This document shows positions 12,501 to 24,700 of a stretch of DNA of 64,000 nt, piece by piece (the stretch's first letter is position 1; each line of letters opens with the position of its first letter). The notes below the pieces were generated by a model. It saw only the letters and a list, made by a program, of their open reading frames with translations. It did not search any database and had not been told where the DNA came from. The stretch covers positions 10,292,001 through 10,356,000 of the forward strand of contig QCXZ01000053.1 in NCBI GenBank assembly GCA_025024175.1. Direction: 5' to 3'. This stretch comes from Rhyzopertha dominica (Eukaryota; Arthropoda; Insecta; Coleoptera; Bostrichidae). A program made the position numbers and the translations under genes.

Positions 12501-15441
12501 TTTTTGTTAACCTGCTGTTCCTGGGGCAGGCATTCACGATCATGTTAGTGTACGTGTGGTCGAGACGTAATCCGTTCGTGAACATGAACTTTTTTGGCCT
12601 GTTAAACTTCCAGGCCCCTTATCTCCCTTGGGTTCTACTAGGTTTTTCGCTAATGTTGGGCAACGCCGTTTATGTAGATTTAATGGGCATCGCCGTGGGA
12701 CACATTTACTACTTCATGGAAGATGTTTTTCCAAACCAAAATGGAGGATTCAAGATATTACAGACGCCTGTGTTATTGTAAGAGCTTTTTTATTTTGCGG
12801 GGTCAACAGTTAAAACTAGTATTAACTCAGTTTGGCGATTAAAACGGATTTAATTACTTATAAAGAACCAGTCTTCATAAAAATATTCGAACTGTTGCCT
12901 AACAGTTTGACCAATCTTGGCTGATATTCTGATCAACTAGTTAAATTGCTTTGTTGCATAATGTGACTGGATAGCCACAACCATTTGCAAAATTAGTTAG
13001 AAAAAATAAAATATTACAATCCTGCCATTTTCATACAACAAACTCTCTGATTGACAGGCATAAATATAAAAATTATATATTTTCTTTAAAAATCTCTGCA
13101 TGCCTGTACCTAAAATTATTTTTAATAAGTTACATTTTTGAAACACAGAAGCGTTAAGTTTGGGATTTAGGTGTCAAAGATAGTGGTACCTACTAATAAG
13201 CAAGTGCCCATCTACTCTGAGTGATTTTTGAAACAATAATGTTAAAATTACTTCACAATGTGTAATTAATTACAATTACTTTGGATAATTTGTAATTAAT
13301 TTCAATTGAAATTACAAAATATGTTAATGTAATTAATTACAATTACACAATTAATCAATTAATTCTACTCTTTGGATAGGATTAGGTAAAAGGTTGGCAA
13401 ATGCTTTAAAACAATAACATGTTACTTGTACCCTTGATCATACCTATTTGTTTTTACAATAAAACATAATTCTTATTACATAAAACAAAACTAAAAATGT
13501 GCATCTAATCGAGTCGGAACTAATTATTATCCTACTTATTTTTATATGCAAACTTACAACTCTAACTAATAAGTAAGAATCTAACTCATATAACTTATTA
13601 ATTTTATTAATGTAGATTACAAAGCACCGTTGTCTTAAAAATTCTTTCAAATTCTTCATCTGATCAATTGTTTCGTCTAGGTTCCAAATTTGACCACCCA
13701 AACTAAACATTTGCTCAATGGGAGCGGATAAGAGTAATTGACATATTTTTTGAAAATTTTAAATATTGCAAGATAGTCTTTTACAGATAGTTTTTGCTTT
13801 CAGATAAGCTAAACATTTTATATGTGAATCATTTTTTCAACTGATTGAAATCTGAAATATATGAAGAGTTTTAATATTTGTTATAATTGAATTCCAGAGC
13901 TTGGCATAAAATTTCAAATTTTCAATTTTTCGTCCACTACCTTTGGGCTAATTAAAAAATAGTTGGCATAGCGTATCCCAGATATAACTGGCTTTTTCTC
14001 GAAGAGTACCTGTCAATAGCTTAACCAATGGCTTTATAACTACTTAAATATTCTTGCAAAAAATCTAATTTAGCCGATTAGGATTAGTTGCTTTGAGTGC
14101 ACTGCAAATAAAATCCAAATATTTTTTTTAGTGAGGATAGTTGAAACAGTCAAAATGTGAATTTCATCTTGTAGGGTATGGTACATTGAATTTGGTAGGG
14201 CAAATACGTTCTACTTCATCAGAAGCTGTAGTCGATCTACTGACACTAATCCAAGTAAATTAAGTTTTGCTAAAGCACTATAATGAATTTTATGTAAAAA
14301 AATTTTGCTTGTTGAAACAGTCTTTTCAATATCTACCTACCCACTGATTTACAATCGGATTTAAACTTTCCACATATTGAAAATAGTTCTATCAAATGTA
14401 ATTGTAAATGTAACAAAATGGGTTACAAATGAACTACAAGTGTACATTAAATAATTAATTACTTCTTCAACATAAAAAGTAATTCATTTACTTTTTCAAG
14501 TAATTGTAATTAATTACTTAAAATCACAAATACAGAATAAAATTTCAAGTTAAGAGTTCTTTTTTCTAACTCTTGTAAACACACTAAAGTGTTATTAAGT
14601 TTTTTCCACATTCTTCGTTAATATATATTTTAACATACACAAAGACATTTTTCTTGAGATTTGTTAGTACGATTTTACTTTTGTAAGTAGCTTGAAAAAG
14701 CATGTACTGATACTGAAAGTCACTTTATAATCTCTTAAAGAATTTATGTTTTAAATACAAAATAACTGTTTGTGTAGCAAATATTGTAGTAATCACAACT
14801 ATGTGTCACGATTAACAGTAGTTTATTTCTATAAAAATACACAACAATTTGAAAGTTTCTATCCCACATACATAAACAATTAGAAAAACTAAACAACTAT
14901 ATATTTCCTACAGTTTGGACGATGATAGGGATTAATTAGTCAAAAAACTAAAAGTACAAAGTTTTAGGCTTTAGATCCCCTTATCTGTTATTAAATAGTC
15001 ATAAAATAATGCAGATTTAACAATCACAAAGGGTCAAGTTAATCGTGGTACATATTTTAATTTTGAACACATTTAAGTGATGGAAATAATACAAAAGATG
15101 CTGAAGATGACTTAATGCAGTAAAGTTGGGACATTAGTATTATGCATTTTAATTATTTAATTTAATCCATTGAAAGTATTTAGAAAGCAATCCCCAGCAT
15201 ATTCAGAGTTAATATTTGTAAAATGAAGATGTTGAAGACGTTAATGAGTTTGGAAGAATCCTGTAGACATAGATGATCGTCTACAAAAAAAATTCTAACG
15301 AAGCTTTATAGTAACTCATTCTTTTCTAGGAAAACTTTGTTCGACCCACCACCGGAAGACCCAGACTATGTACCGTTACCAGAAGAAAGGCCAGGTGGAT
15401 TTGACTGGGGCAATCGTAATCGGCCCAATGAAGAGGACTAG
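529..15441 (+). CDS. Der-2: Derlin-2-type ER-associated degradation protein, 4 exons
   Basis: Exons are 529-621, 676-906, 12491-12777 and 15330-15441, giving 240 residues; all junctions are GT-AG and the phases join. The protein opens [10 protein letters not shown] and carries the Derlin hallmarks: the WR motif (W54-R55, in QMWRLLT), [81 protein letters not shown], and a tail with [10 protein letters not shown]. Derlins are rhomboid-fold pseudoproteases in the ER membrane that help move misfolded proteins to the cytosol for Cdc48/p97 and the proteasome. The length fits Derlin-2/3 (about 235-240 aa). The tail after GGFDWG runs NRNRPNEED, so a canonical p97-binding SHP box is not obvious. Intron 1 is 54 bp, a multiple of three and free of stops, so genomic ORF callers fuse exons 1 and 2. 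Intron 2 (11.6 kb) is full of transposons. AATAAA at 15914-15919 is a possible polyadenylation signal. Confidence 0.95.
622..675 (+). other. 54-bp stopless in-frame intron 1 of Derlin
   Basis: It begins GTATGT after codon 31 (GTT, Val) and ends TTTTTCAG before CAA (Gln). The junction reads TIAV-QLELV, as in Derlin-2 proteins. Retaining the intron would insert 18 residues with no stop, in the region where the first membrane segment leads to the lumenal loop. Confidence 0.85.
3834..7693 (-). pseudogene. BED-finger hAT transposase, broken
   Basis: Exon 1 (7693-7292) opens [10 protein letters not shown] and encodes a BED-type zinc finger (FKCNHCN, then [11 protein letters not shown]), followed by a Ser/Thr-rich linker. 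A GT-AG intron joins it to exon 2 at 7031 ([12 protein letters not shown]), which carries the ribonuclease-H-like core ([10 protein letters not shown]). At 6729 the LINE interrupts it; the frame resumes at 5248 with [13 protein letters not shown], then [10 protein letters not shown] and TRWGS. At least three later frameshifts are visible, near 4860, 4607 and 4500. The end carries the hAT dimerisation motif ([15 protein letters not shown], then RNKLT) and an acidic tail. The copy is not functional, but the domain order is that of ZBED/hAT transposases. Confidence 0.88.
5255..6723 (+). mobile_element. 5'-truncated LINE (Jockey/CR1-like) inside the hAT
   Basis: The insert is bounded by a 6-bp duplication AAACTT (5249-5254 and 6724-6729). 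Its 3' end is a short TAA-rich tail (GTAATAAATAAAT). The + strand reads reverse-transcriptase pieces: [26 protein letters not shown] and QHGFFSQRS (5375-5707), then [14 protein letters not shown] and [14 protein letters not shown] (5751-6014). The YADD segment falls in a disrupted stretch near 5705 (TATGCTGATGACC). Endonuclease and the start of RT are absent, as expected for 5' truncation. Frames are broken, so the copy is dead. Confidence 0.88.
9213..10759. other. Derlin intron 2, middle part, no gene seen
   Basis: AT-rich, with no coding segment and no boundary I can define apart from the outer inverted-repeat arm up to 9252. A patch at 10075-10280 is less AT-rich than its surroundings, with runs of C (CCCCCAACCCC, CACCCC) and a CCCGGGGGG string. 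It may be a fragment of an unrecognised repeat. Confidence 0.3.
10760..11603. repeat. Inverted-repeat-bounded non-autonomous element (candidate)
   Basis: ACTTCCACATCCAA at 10760-10773 is repeated exactly inverted at 11590-11603. The right end also folds on itself (ACTTCCCATCC against GGATGTGGAAGT, 11578-11603). The interior has no ORF and holds CACACAGACACACAGACA near 11460. It lies inside Derlin intron 2. I could not recognise a TSD, so the boundaries and class stay open. Confidence 0.5.
11640..12430 (+). mobile_element. Penelope-like element 3' fragment with GIY-YIG remnant
   Basis: The ORF 11764-11961 reads [20 protein letters not shown], then RTKEHRKQF. This is the GIY-YIG endonuclease pattern that ends Penelope-like ORFs (a Y..SC..C...YIG.T.RSL..R..EH type). 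The reverse transcriptase is missing. Further 3', the sequence at 12330-12400 has a CTGAAGA...GAC core like the hammerhead-type motifs of Penelope repeats, followed by AATAAAGCG. The right end lies close to Derlin exon 3 (12491). Confidence 0.72.
12335..12360 (+). ncRNA. Hammerhead-like motif, degenerate copy
   Basis: CTGAAGA is followed by TGTC-loop-GAC, a possible stem II, and then CAAAA where a hammerhead needs GAAA. It matches the CUGANGA core of hammerhead ribozymes but the second core strand is altered, so it is probably inactive. It lies in the 3' part of the Penelope-like fragment. Confidence 0.35.
12778..15329. other. Derlin intron 3
   Basis: GT-AG intron between the third and fourth Derlin exons. 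Apart from the degenerate hAT remnant at about 13200-14540, it is AT-rich sequence in which I see no gene. Confidence 0.7.
13200..14540 (-). mobile_element. Degenerate hAT remnant with TAATTACAATTAC-type ends
   Basis: A - strand reading through 13740-13600 gives [18 protein letters not shown], which matches the hAT C-terminal dimerisation block (SAPVERLFS.GG.I). It is followed by broken sequence. Both sides carry many iterated GTAATTAATTACAATTAC motifs (13255-13360 and 14395-14525), typical of subterminal hAT repeats. Boundaries are approximate, and no TIR or TSD could be fixed. Confidence 0.6.
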
Positions 15442-16590
15442 GACTTTTGTAAATAATTTTGTTCTTTTTTTTTGTGAGAATTTATTATTTGATCATTTAT
15501 GAATGTTGTTTTGTGAATCTTTACAGTTTTTCTGGAGATATTAAAAATCCGTATTAGTAAAAATTATTTGTTTTANAAAAAAAAAATTACCCGAGTAATC
15601 AGTCTTTGCTACATTCTGTCAAAAAAATGTGGGAAATTTGTAATTTAAAAAGTCTAATAATTTGTTCAAAATCTTTTTTGTACATAACATGGCAGCATTG
15701 TCAGTTAATTACTGAACCGCATTAAGCTCACACAATTTCTTGTGTCACTTGACTTTAAATGTGCAATAGACGAATTCTGGTCTTCTTTGGAGAAAAAAAC
15801 ATTTGCTTTGCATGGTTGTCTGTTGCAACAACTTTGCTGCAAACATACTTTTAAATTAAGTGATAAATAGATATTACTATCCGTGATTTCATTTTGGAAA
15901 GCTATCTTTCCCAAATAAATGTTATTAAATCGACACAAATTGCATACACTGAAAAAAAATATGAATAACGCTCAAGTAGCTGGAACATCGTTGGCATAAT
16001 TAGCTGTCGCACTTTCGCATGCACAGGCGTGCTCCGTTGCTGTTTGTTCACACAAGCGTGAATGACCTCTGAACATTACAATTGAAAAAATTATTTCAAA
16101 CCTAGATTTTAACTGTTTGCTTTCTATAAAAAGTTATCAAGACATATTGAGTGCAATCTTTTCTTAGACTTGTGCCTGTTCATGTTTTTATTTGGCCATT
16201 AGTAAACATTTTGGGAAAAGTATGGTTATGAAATCCCCTTCCAAACATCAAGCAAACGCCACGGTGCAATTTTGCTAAAAGTCAAAGGACTTGTGAAAAT
16301 ACATCTGCTATATAATCACCATGTGTCAACCAGTTCGTTTACATCAGGTGTTTACTAGTGCATCACTATTTTTACAATGAACAAATCTATTGAACATAGA
16401 ACGTACCTTAGATTTAATGTTGAAAATGGTATTTTCTAGAATTCCCGACTCGTTTAAAATGTTAGAAAGCTATTATGGGGAATTAGTTTTATCAGAAACG
16501 CCCAATTTTGGACTAAAAACTAGATTTTCTTCAAGTCAAGTAGACATGCTGGATCACATCAATTCTGATCCCACATTCATATAACGTATC
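15442..16590. other. Region downstream of Derlin, no gene supported
   Basis: Contains the presumed Derlin 3' UTR, an A-run with an N at 15576-15587, and AATAAA at 15914-15919. Two short ORFs (15705-15938 minus, 16390-16584 plus) resemble nothing I know and lack splice or codon support. Confidence 0.35.
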
Positions 16591-16734
16591 ACTATAGGCC
16601 AGTAGCGTAAATGCGGATCAATTTGATCATGGCGTTAATCTCAGTTCAAACCATGGCAATATCAATAAGAATGCTTAAAATTCGTGGTAACCATGGTTTG
16701 ATCCGAGCTTAACAACTGCAACTGGCCCTATAGT
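16591..16734. repeat. Small MITE-like inverted repeat
   Basis: ACTATAGGCCAGT at the left and ACTGGCCCTATAGT at the right are inverted copies with one extra base. Inner inverted similarity includes CCATGG-centred blocks. The length is 144 bp. No clear TSD. Confidence 0.5.
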
Positions 16735-16739
16735 TGACA

Positions 16740-17280
16740 AAAGGTGGGTTGGATAAGGTAAAGTCAGCGGGCATCAGAATAGAGAATAAAAAAAATGAGC
16801 CAAAAGCCATGTCAAACTCACGCAAAAAGCAAGGTGATGCTCATTGGTTTCTTTAATATATGTATGTTGTTTGGTGCATCATGAATTGATTGCAACAGCA
16901 CAGACGGTCCCTTATTCAGCCATATTGAAGTGTTTGAAAACATTGATTTGTCAAAAAGGCGAAAATTCCTGGATTTTGCCTGACGATAATCCACTATTGC
17001 ATAGAATGACTATTATTGTGATTAAAAGCAGGACAAATATAAATATCAGTCAGCGCCTTTACCAGATATAGACTTTTATGACATGATTTTGTTTTCGAAG
17101 CTAAAATTGCTGCTACCTGGAACCTGTTTAGAGTCAGTCCAGGCCATAAAAGAAAATTCGTGGAATGAGCTGAAGGCTATACTGGAATGCTCCTGTACAA
17201 GGAGTTTTGAAGTCTGGAAAATAATGCTGATAAATGTATGGTATTTAAAGCAACAAATGAAACCTTGATAATTAATGAAA
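16740..17280 (+). pseudogene. Mariner transposase remnant
   Basis: Broken + strand frames read as a mariner transposase C-terminal half. First comes SKVMLIGFFNI (family VMLIVFFDI), then VHHELIATAQTV and LKCLKTLICQKGENSW, then LPDDNPLLH (family LHHDNAPAH, the second catalytic Asp region). Then come LFSKLKLLLPGTCLESVQAI and KENSWNELKAI (family FLFPKLKLPLRG, and KENSLRELKAI). Several frameshifts separate the blocks. The N-terminal half and TIRs are not visible. Confidence 0.78.
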
Positions 17281-17819
17281 ACTATGTGTCTTATTTACCA
17301 ATTGTTGGTATTTCTTTGACAATAACTAAAATAGTTTAACTCTAATGTTTTTGTGAAGAATATAATGCATTAGATTAGTTCAATAATAAGACAATGGTAT
17401 TATATGGATACTCTGGCAACCCACCCGTGTGCATGGTGATCACATAAAGCGAATCCTGTAATTAGTGTGAGAAATGTGCTTGAATTTATTTTCGTGTGTG
17501 TTAATTTTTTGCGATAACTCCTAAGATATTCAGTTTAATTAAATGGTGTAAAAGATAATAATAATGTCCATGAAATGCTTAAGGTAACTAACGTATTTAA
17601 GTTGATAAGGAGTAATACTGTATCTATTTAACTAGCTTTGCAATTACTGCATTGTATGTGACCATTTTTTTTAAGATAGGATGAGACTTTTTTGTAGATC
17701 TATTAAAGAGGAATATCCCACCATGCATTGTTTTGCTGCATCTGCTGCAGCTTTTTCGATGAAAGCTCCCAGGCAGCTAGACTTTTTCCGACACTTCTAA
17801 CAATGATTGTTACATTTCA

Positions 17820-17975
17820 ACCAATTTACACAAAACCTTGACAAAATATATACCTAAACCTTCCTCATGAATCACCATCTATGGATGAAAATCCGTTCAG
17901 TAGTAGTATTTGAGTTCATCGTGAACATACAGACAGACGCGGCAGAGGACTTTGTTTTATAATATGCAGTGATTA
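17820..17975 (+). mobile_element. RTE-like retroelement 3' tail (or derived SINE)
   Basis: The stretch AAAATCCGTTCAGTAGT...TTGAGTTCATCGTGAACATACAGACAGACGCGG...GACTTTGTTTTATAATATG has the form of a widespread insect RTE or SINE 3' end, known to me from many insect genomes. No coding part is attached. Confidence 0.55.
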
Positions 17976-18579
17976 TTAAACAAAAGATGCAAAATTCCAT
18001 CTTTAATATTTTAAACTTACAGCAATAGATGTGTTTATATTTATTTATGTTATAAGAAATTATATTTCCTATTTTGGAATAAAACCTGCAACTTAAAGCT
18101 GAAAATATTTAGTGTTTTGGAATACCTGCTAACAAGTTTTTAAATACATAAAGTAGGTATTTTAAATATTTTTTCCAGCAAGCATTTAAGATACTAAAAT
18201 AAAATATATTTGCAAACATTCGAAAAATATGTATAATATTTTTAAAGTGTTTTGTACAGCTCTATCTGAAACTCAGTCTATTGTGGGCAACTTTATTACA
18301 TAATATAGGTCACAATCTTCTGTTTATAAACATAAATATTGACTATGGAAGTGCCATCCTTTCATGCTGAAAAACAGAACTGACTTCACAAAATTAATTT
18401 AAAAAAAAAGTATAGATGCCAAAAATGAACTGTCAAAATGCCAAAGGCGAAACAATTCTTACAACACTACTAAGGAACTGCCAAAGCACAATATAAAGTG
18501 ATACTGTTCAGGCCAAATTGCTTAACTTTAAACGTTGAAAACTGATCCATATTGCTCAACATGGATTTCTTGAATTTAC

Positions 18580-18720
18580 TCTTGTTGAATAAGCTTCGCC
18601 AAGATTAATCCACAATATTTTCTTTTGTAATTTGCTACTGATGATGGCTTATTAGCGGAAAGCGCTTTACCTTTTAATAAAATATCGTAGATTAAACTTG
18701 GCGAAGCTTATTTAACAAGA
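18580..18720. repeat. 42-bp inverted repeat hairpin enclosing a hammerhead-like motif
   Basis: 18580-18621 and 18679-18720 are inverted copies sharing AAGCTTCGCCAAG and flanks with about six mismatches. The 57-bp loop contains a hammerhead-like core. The right half (about 18633-18715) is also homologous to 58210-58286 on the opposite strand, so this is a dispersed repeat family. Confidence 0.6.
18638..18671 (+). ncRNA. Hammerhead-ribozyme-like core
   Basis: CTGATGA (18638-18644), a possible stem II GCT-TATT-AGC, then GAAA (18658-18661) and GCGCTTTACC. Both conserved core strands of a hammerhead (CUGANGA and GAAA) are present in the right order and at plausible spacing. Stems I and III were not established by folding. 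Confidence 0.4.
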
Positions 18721-21700
18721 ATTGCTTTACTTTGCTGAGCTTCGAAAGACAGGAATTAAAAGTAGCAAGTTTCATCTAAAACATGCACTAATACCAGATT
18801 GACGTTTAAACAATTCATTACTCTATTGACTCAGATTGAAAGAATCCTAAATTCAAGACTTCCATCAAGTGGTCCCAATGATTTGATGGCATAATAATAA
18901 TAACAGTACATTTTCTGATTGGACGAACTTTAAGGGCTATTCTTAAAATAAACTTTTAAATATGCCTAAAACCATTTAAGCAAATTCCAAGCATGGTGAA
19001 ATAACAAGAACATTAAAAAATAGTTTGCTACCTGTAAATTATAGACCATGGAGAAATGATGCATATATTATTCTTGTTCGTTCATGCATTATATTTAACT
19101 ATAAAACATACACTCCAAAAGCAGTAACTAACCAAACCATAAGTCAAGTTAGATATCTAGGTAACCTCAAGCGTATTTTGGCATAAACTGAATATATTTA
19201 ATTCTTTTTGACTGTAATAAAAACAGTTCTGTCAGAATTTAACATGCAGTACTCGAAGTGTAAATAAATGCTGTAAACAACAGTAGATCTATTTTGTGTA
19301 TATAAGTAATCAATACTCTAGTCAAAACAAATTTAAATAATTTTAACCAGTTTCATGCTAGCTTAACATGCAAATTGTGTAGATTGCCAGTAATCAAGCA
19401 AATTAATTTGATATTCATTCATGTTGAATCATTCATAAAATGACCTTTATTATTTTTATACTTTAAACGGCAAACAAAACGAGTAAACATCGAGATATAC
19501 ACATGCCAGATCTTATCACACATTAATTCAGAAATGAAGTTATATTTTTGTCAATCAGTACCAATCAAAACATTTTGTTTAGATTGGTTTACTTGCCGAA
19601 ATTACCTAGTGCCACTTTAGAGATTATTATATTTATTTATATATGCTGGTCAGATTTAAAAGTCTTTTAAGTATCTGCATCCAGGCAGGTAGTAAACAAC
19701 CTCTTGAAATACTGAGACATATTTCAAAACCTTAAAACATTTAATATATGAAATAAAAATAATATTTACATCGCTTTCAGTTTATGTAAATGTGAAACTG
19801 AAATTTATTTAAATAAATATTATGGTTAGAGAAACTGGTTAATGTTAGCAAAACTAGTTAATGTAGATATGTTAATGAAATTCTGTGAAAACAATGTTCC
19901 ACATAATGCTTGGGGTTCTCTAATTTTAAACTTACAACAATTTTAGAAGGAAATTGACAAGAAAGTGTTGATTCTTATTACAAGCAGCTATTGTGTACAT
20001 TTTCCATTATTATAAAATAAGAATTGATTAATAGGTGTGTTTACCCATGTAAAGGATATACTTAAATGGTTAAATATCAAGCCTTTGCCAATAACAACGA
20101 ACTTTCTATCTAAATGCATCTTACTTTCTAAATATTATTCACAGTGGGTCATATAATTCCTTGTGTTATCATGCTCCAGCAGTGCCAAAAATCTAAGTAG
20201 TCTATAAAACAAAGAAAACTGTTATGACTTAATTTTACAACCACCTATGTGAATAGATATCATCTGCTATTCAGTTTGTTCACAGCTCAATACTTATGAC
20301 TTTTTCACCTGATTCCCTACCTTTACCCATCTTATTTGTCTTTCACTCGGATACTTGTCAGTTCACAAGTTTTCTTTCACTCTTCATGATGCCTGGATAT
20401 CCAAAAATGTGATCAAAGTATCAAAGTGATACTTGTAATAACGCTTTTAGCTATACCGATTTTTGACCAAATGACCGCGCCATCGGCAATATAGGTAGGT
20501 ATCTGTACTTACAGATCGTACCAACCTAAGTAAAGCCACCGCTAGATGGCTCTTCAAACCAAAATCTTGTACAGTCACTAAATGTATTTTACAGTGCCGC
20601 AATAGTCCGCCATTTAAAGGCAAATAAATAATGGCGGGAAATTTAAATGCTTATAAAGGAGATGGGAGAGGGAACCAGACTATCAAACCTAACCTTAAAG
20701 ACTAGAAAAATGGTAGATATCAGGCTCTGATGCACATGGCACGTTGCCAATTACATAGGGAGAAGTCAAACAACACTGCATAAAAGCTACGGATACATGT
20801 ACTTAAAAAGATAACGATTTTTACAATCTGTCATGCTACAAAACTGGTCCTGTTTGATAAAGGTTCCAAGTCTCACCCGTAGATGGTGGCAACTAACAAG
20901 TGTAAGATTTTTAATTTTATTTCTATTTCTCTATCTTCTTATTCAGAGTGAAACACATGTTATAATGATCATGCAATAGAAGGACGTGACATGGGAATAT
21001 GTTATTTAACTCTGCTCTGAACAGTTACAACATGGATAAGGTTAGACGCTCATTTTTATTTACTGTTTCATAAGATTCATTTACCTTTTAAGTGTATTTG
21101 AACTTATCATAGTTTTAGTTTTGCTAAATACGTTGTTTAACATTCGATTTGGCAAAATCTAAGGTCGCCTAGAGCAGACAAACAAATGTGCGGTAGTACA
21201 TAGCTTTTTAATTGTTATGTTACGATAAGCATTGTTATTATATGGTAATTTAATACTTATGACGATAAACTGAATGGTTGATATTTGTCGTTTTATAACT
21301 TGAAATGAAAGTAAAACATAAAGTTTACCCCGTAAAAAGGAAATTGTGTCACATTGTGCTTAACTCATTCAAAAATTATACACTTGACATGGGGCGCCAC
21401 CTATCTGCAATCCGTAAAAGCTTGAATTCGCCGGCAAAAACAGAAAGCTAAGTATCATTTGTTCAGCATCCTTAGTGGAGTTATTCGTAATCAGAGCCAT
21501 AGACATTTGTTTCTAAATAGATGAGGAAAACATACGGGATACGCTTGATAAATTGCCACAAATTGAACCAACACGTAAGGTCGAAAATCGCTCCTCTGGG
21601 GGGTATTTGGACTTGCGCATTAGATGAAATTTCAGTTGACGAACCGGTCAATAGAGGGACTAAAAAGCCGCTGAAGGCAGGGTTGTTATATTGGGAAACT

Positions 21701-24700
21701 TTATTGCAAATTGGGGCGAGTTGGAAACTTAATTTGCGACAAAATTTTTGCAAATGGCGATAGACGACGGAATGGGTTAAACTGTTTTTCTATTAAAGTG
21801 ACTAATATATATTAGTCGTCCATTGCGTTCTTGAACAGCGAATCACAACGCACTTTTTTGACTTTTTTGAGTCAACTCTACGCACAAATACACAAAAGTG
21901 CAAAATACAATGTAGCAATGACGTTCCATTTGTTCTATATGTGTGTTTTATAAGTAATTACACCAAAATCAACTTTCTGGATATTGTATTTGGTACAAGT
22001 CAGAATTAAATGATAATTAACGTAAAACTATAGTAACTTTTGAATAGTTACCGCAAGTTTGTTCATAAACTACCTGGAGCAGTAGCAAAAATATCATCAT
22101 GCACTACCTGTCGATATTATTATATATCTACATATAAGTTTAAACATCACTTGATGCGTTTTACACCAGCGCTATCACTCGCCAGATTAAATCGAATAAA
22201 GACTAAGAAAGTGGACTGAATTTCTATAAATTTCCCGTTTCACAATAAAAATTAGGGGCTAAACCTGAGTACCTATTGTAGTGAAGCATTAGCAAATTGT
22301 TTGCTTGTACTTAACCGAAAAACAATATTTTAGATCCCATAAAGCAAACAAATTATAGCGGATGTTTACCACGTGTCAAAATTTGAAAATATTTTCATAT
22401 TTTGGCCTGTAATACTCAGGGGTCAAAAGGAAAAGAATTTAGCAGAATCTGTGCAAGATAATGTAAATGCCGCTCATTTGTTTTGTAAACAAATACACCA
22501 CGCTTCCTGTACATGTAAATACAAATCCTAGTAATCATCTAGTTTGTTCATAACACGAAATTAAACATATATAAATAATTACTAAGTTGTTATAATTAAC
22601 CCGCGAAATACTTCCAAATGTATCGGCAGCGTTCGCTATGTCAAATATTGATCCAAGCCAAATTTCTCTGGCACTTTATGCAAATATTAGCCTAGACCAT
22701 GATAAAATATTATTTTAACAGTTCAACTTCGTGGCACTCGTGCTAATTAGGTTTTCTTAGAAAAAAACGGCGAACTTTTTTGGCAAGTATATAAGGAAGT
22801 AAATTTCCTTGGACAGGAAACTACGAAAAGCGTGTTGTCAAAAATGTATTTGCAGCGCCAATTACCAAAGAAGTTTTAAAAGTGCGAGTAGTATACCTAT
22901 AATGCAGTTTAAGAATATGAAACCTTTATAGTGCTTAGGTGCTCATGCTTACTTATTGCAGGTGTATAGTAAAAGTTTAAAGGCCATTAATAAAAGTAGA
23001 TATCTAATAACATAAGCTTTATGACAACAAAAGACAATTCTAAACATCTTTTTTTATTAAAATCAATACTCCAAGAGTCCACAAGCTTTTAGATTTTTGC
23101 CATTTCTGCTGCTACTATAGAACGCCGTTTTACTGTTTATTTGGAAAAATAAAGAAGTATATCATAAACAATATACTATTGTGTTAAATACAGGACATAA
23201 AATTGTTTCTAAAAAACATTCGTTTTAATATGACTGTTATAAGAATCTAGCGGTATATTTTAGATGACCATTATGTTATTGCTTATATATTTATATACAT
23301 ATACGAACGAAAATCGTAAACGCACTAGTTTTATCACTACAACTGTCGTTGAACTAAACAAATAGCAAATTATTTCAGTTCTGACATAATATGTGTTTTG
23401 CTAGGGAAACTATAGGCTGTGTACTTCGCATATTCGCCAGTGGATAAAATTAACGTTAAAAATATATAAAAAAATAATAACAAATGCTCATTTTTATATA
23501 ATACTATCTGTCGTTAATATACACATACACAGAGTATGATTTTCTTTTCAGTTATCTACTTGAACACTTTAATTTTCGACCCCTAAACCGTAAACACTTA
23601 AACATAATCACATCTTTTCTTAAAATTGATTTAAAGAATAAACCACATAACTATAAACTCTATAAGTAACCTGTTGTCACAAAGATCTAATGGATTTGTT
23701 ATTAAATTTCACTGTATCAAGTTGATGTTGATGCAAAACTTGAGAAACAGAAGTGTAGGTACCAGAAAAATATAATCTAAAAAAGAAGCTGCATCGTTTT
23801 GACATGTGCCCCCTGGCAGTCGCTCCGAAAGTCACGTGTTCTAAAAAGCCTAATCGACACAAGTGACAGTCAGGTGTTTCAGGTGACAGTTTAGTGTTAA
23901 GTTTGTTGCACTAGCACTGCGACGTACGTTCACGATCGTTTTTATGAAGGCCCGTTATTATTATTACTTTTCATTGCGAAAAAATCTAAACAAAAATATA
24001 ACTAGCGCAACAAACCCAAAAACCTTAACAATTTAAATGCATTGTTGTTTAATCTATAAAAATTATTAATTATAGATTATTCGAATATGCGTAGGTATAT
24101 CTTAACAGATAGGGTATAGCTATATAGATACTAAAGTACTGAACTCGAAACATTATTTATATTCCGTTTTTAACACGATAGTTTATATTATGATTTATTA
24201 TTATTATTATTATGTTTCCAAATAAAAAATAAAACAGCGATCCATGTGCCACCTTTACTTCGTATATGTGTCAGCTTTTCTATAACTAGGTCAATCAATA
24301 CCCATTTCGAGACTGCAAAGGAAATAGTTGAAATATTAAATAATTTTACATTCTTTCAACTAATAATAACAGGTTTTTAATGTTGAAATATTCCATTTGT
24401 TATCATCTGGTTTCACTTCTGTGTGTCTGTGTTTGATAAAATATTTTCAGAAGTAACTGCAATAAATGAGTAATTTTTCGACTGTTTTGATTGTTGGGCA
24501 CGTGCACGGACGAAAAACTGAACTCTGAGCTAACTATAATGTTTGGGTAAAGCAGATAAGATTCAATTCAAAATATTTTCGTTTATCAAATTATGAAAAA
24601 AGTTTTTTCATAAACGGTAATTCACCGAGCTTCTGTTATATATAATCACTATACAAGTGCAAATGAAAGTTAAATAAGTACAAAGCAGCAAAAAATTCTC

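Noticed and set aside
21481..21763. Overlapping ORFs of 90 and 80 codons on opposite strands
   Set aside because: No family resemblance in either frame and no context; probably chance.
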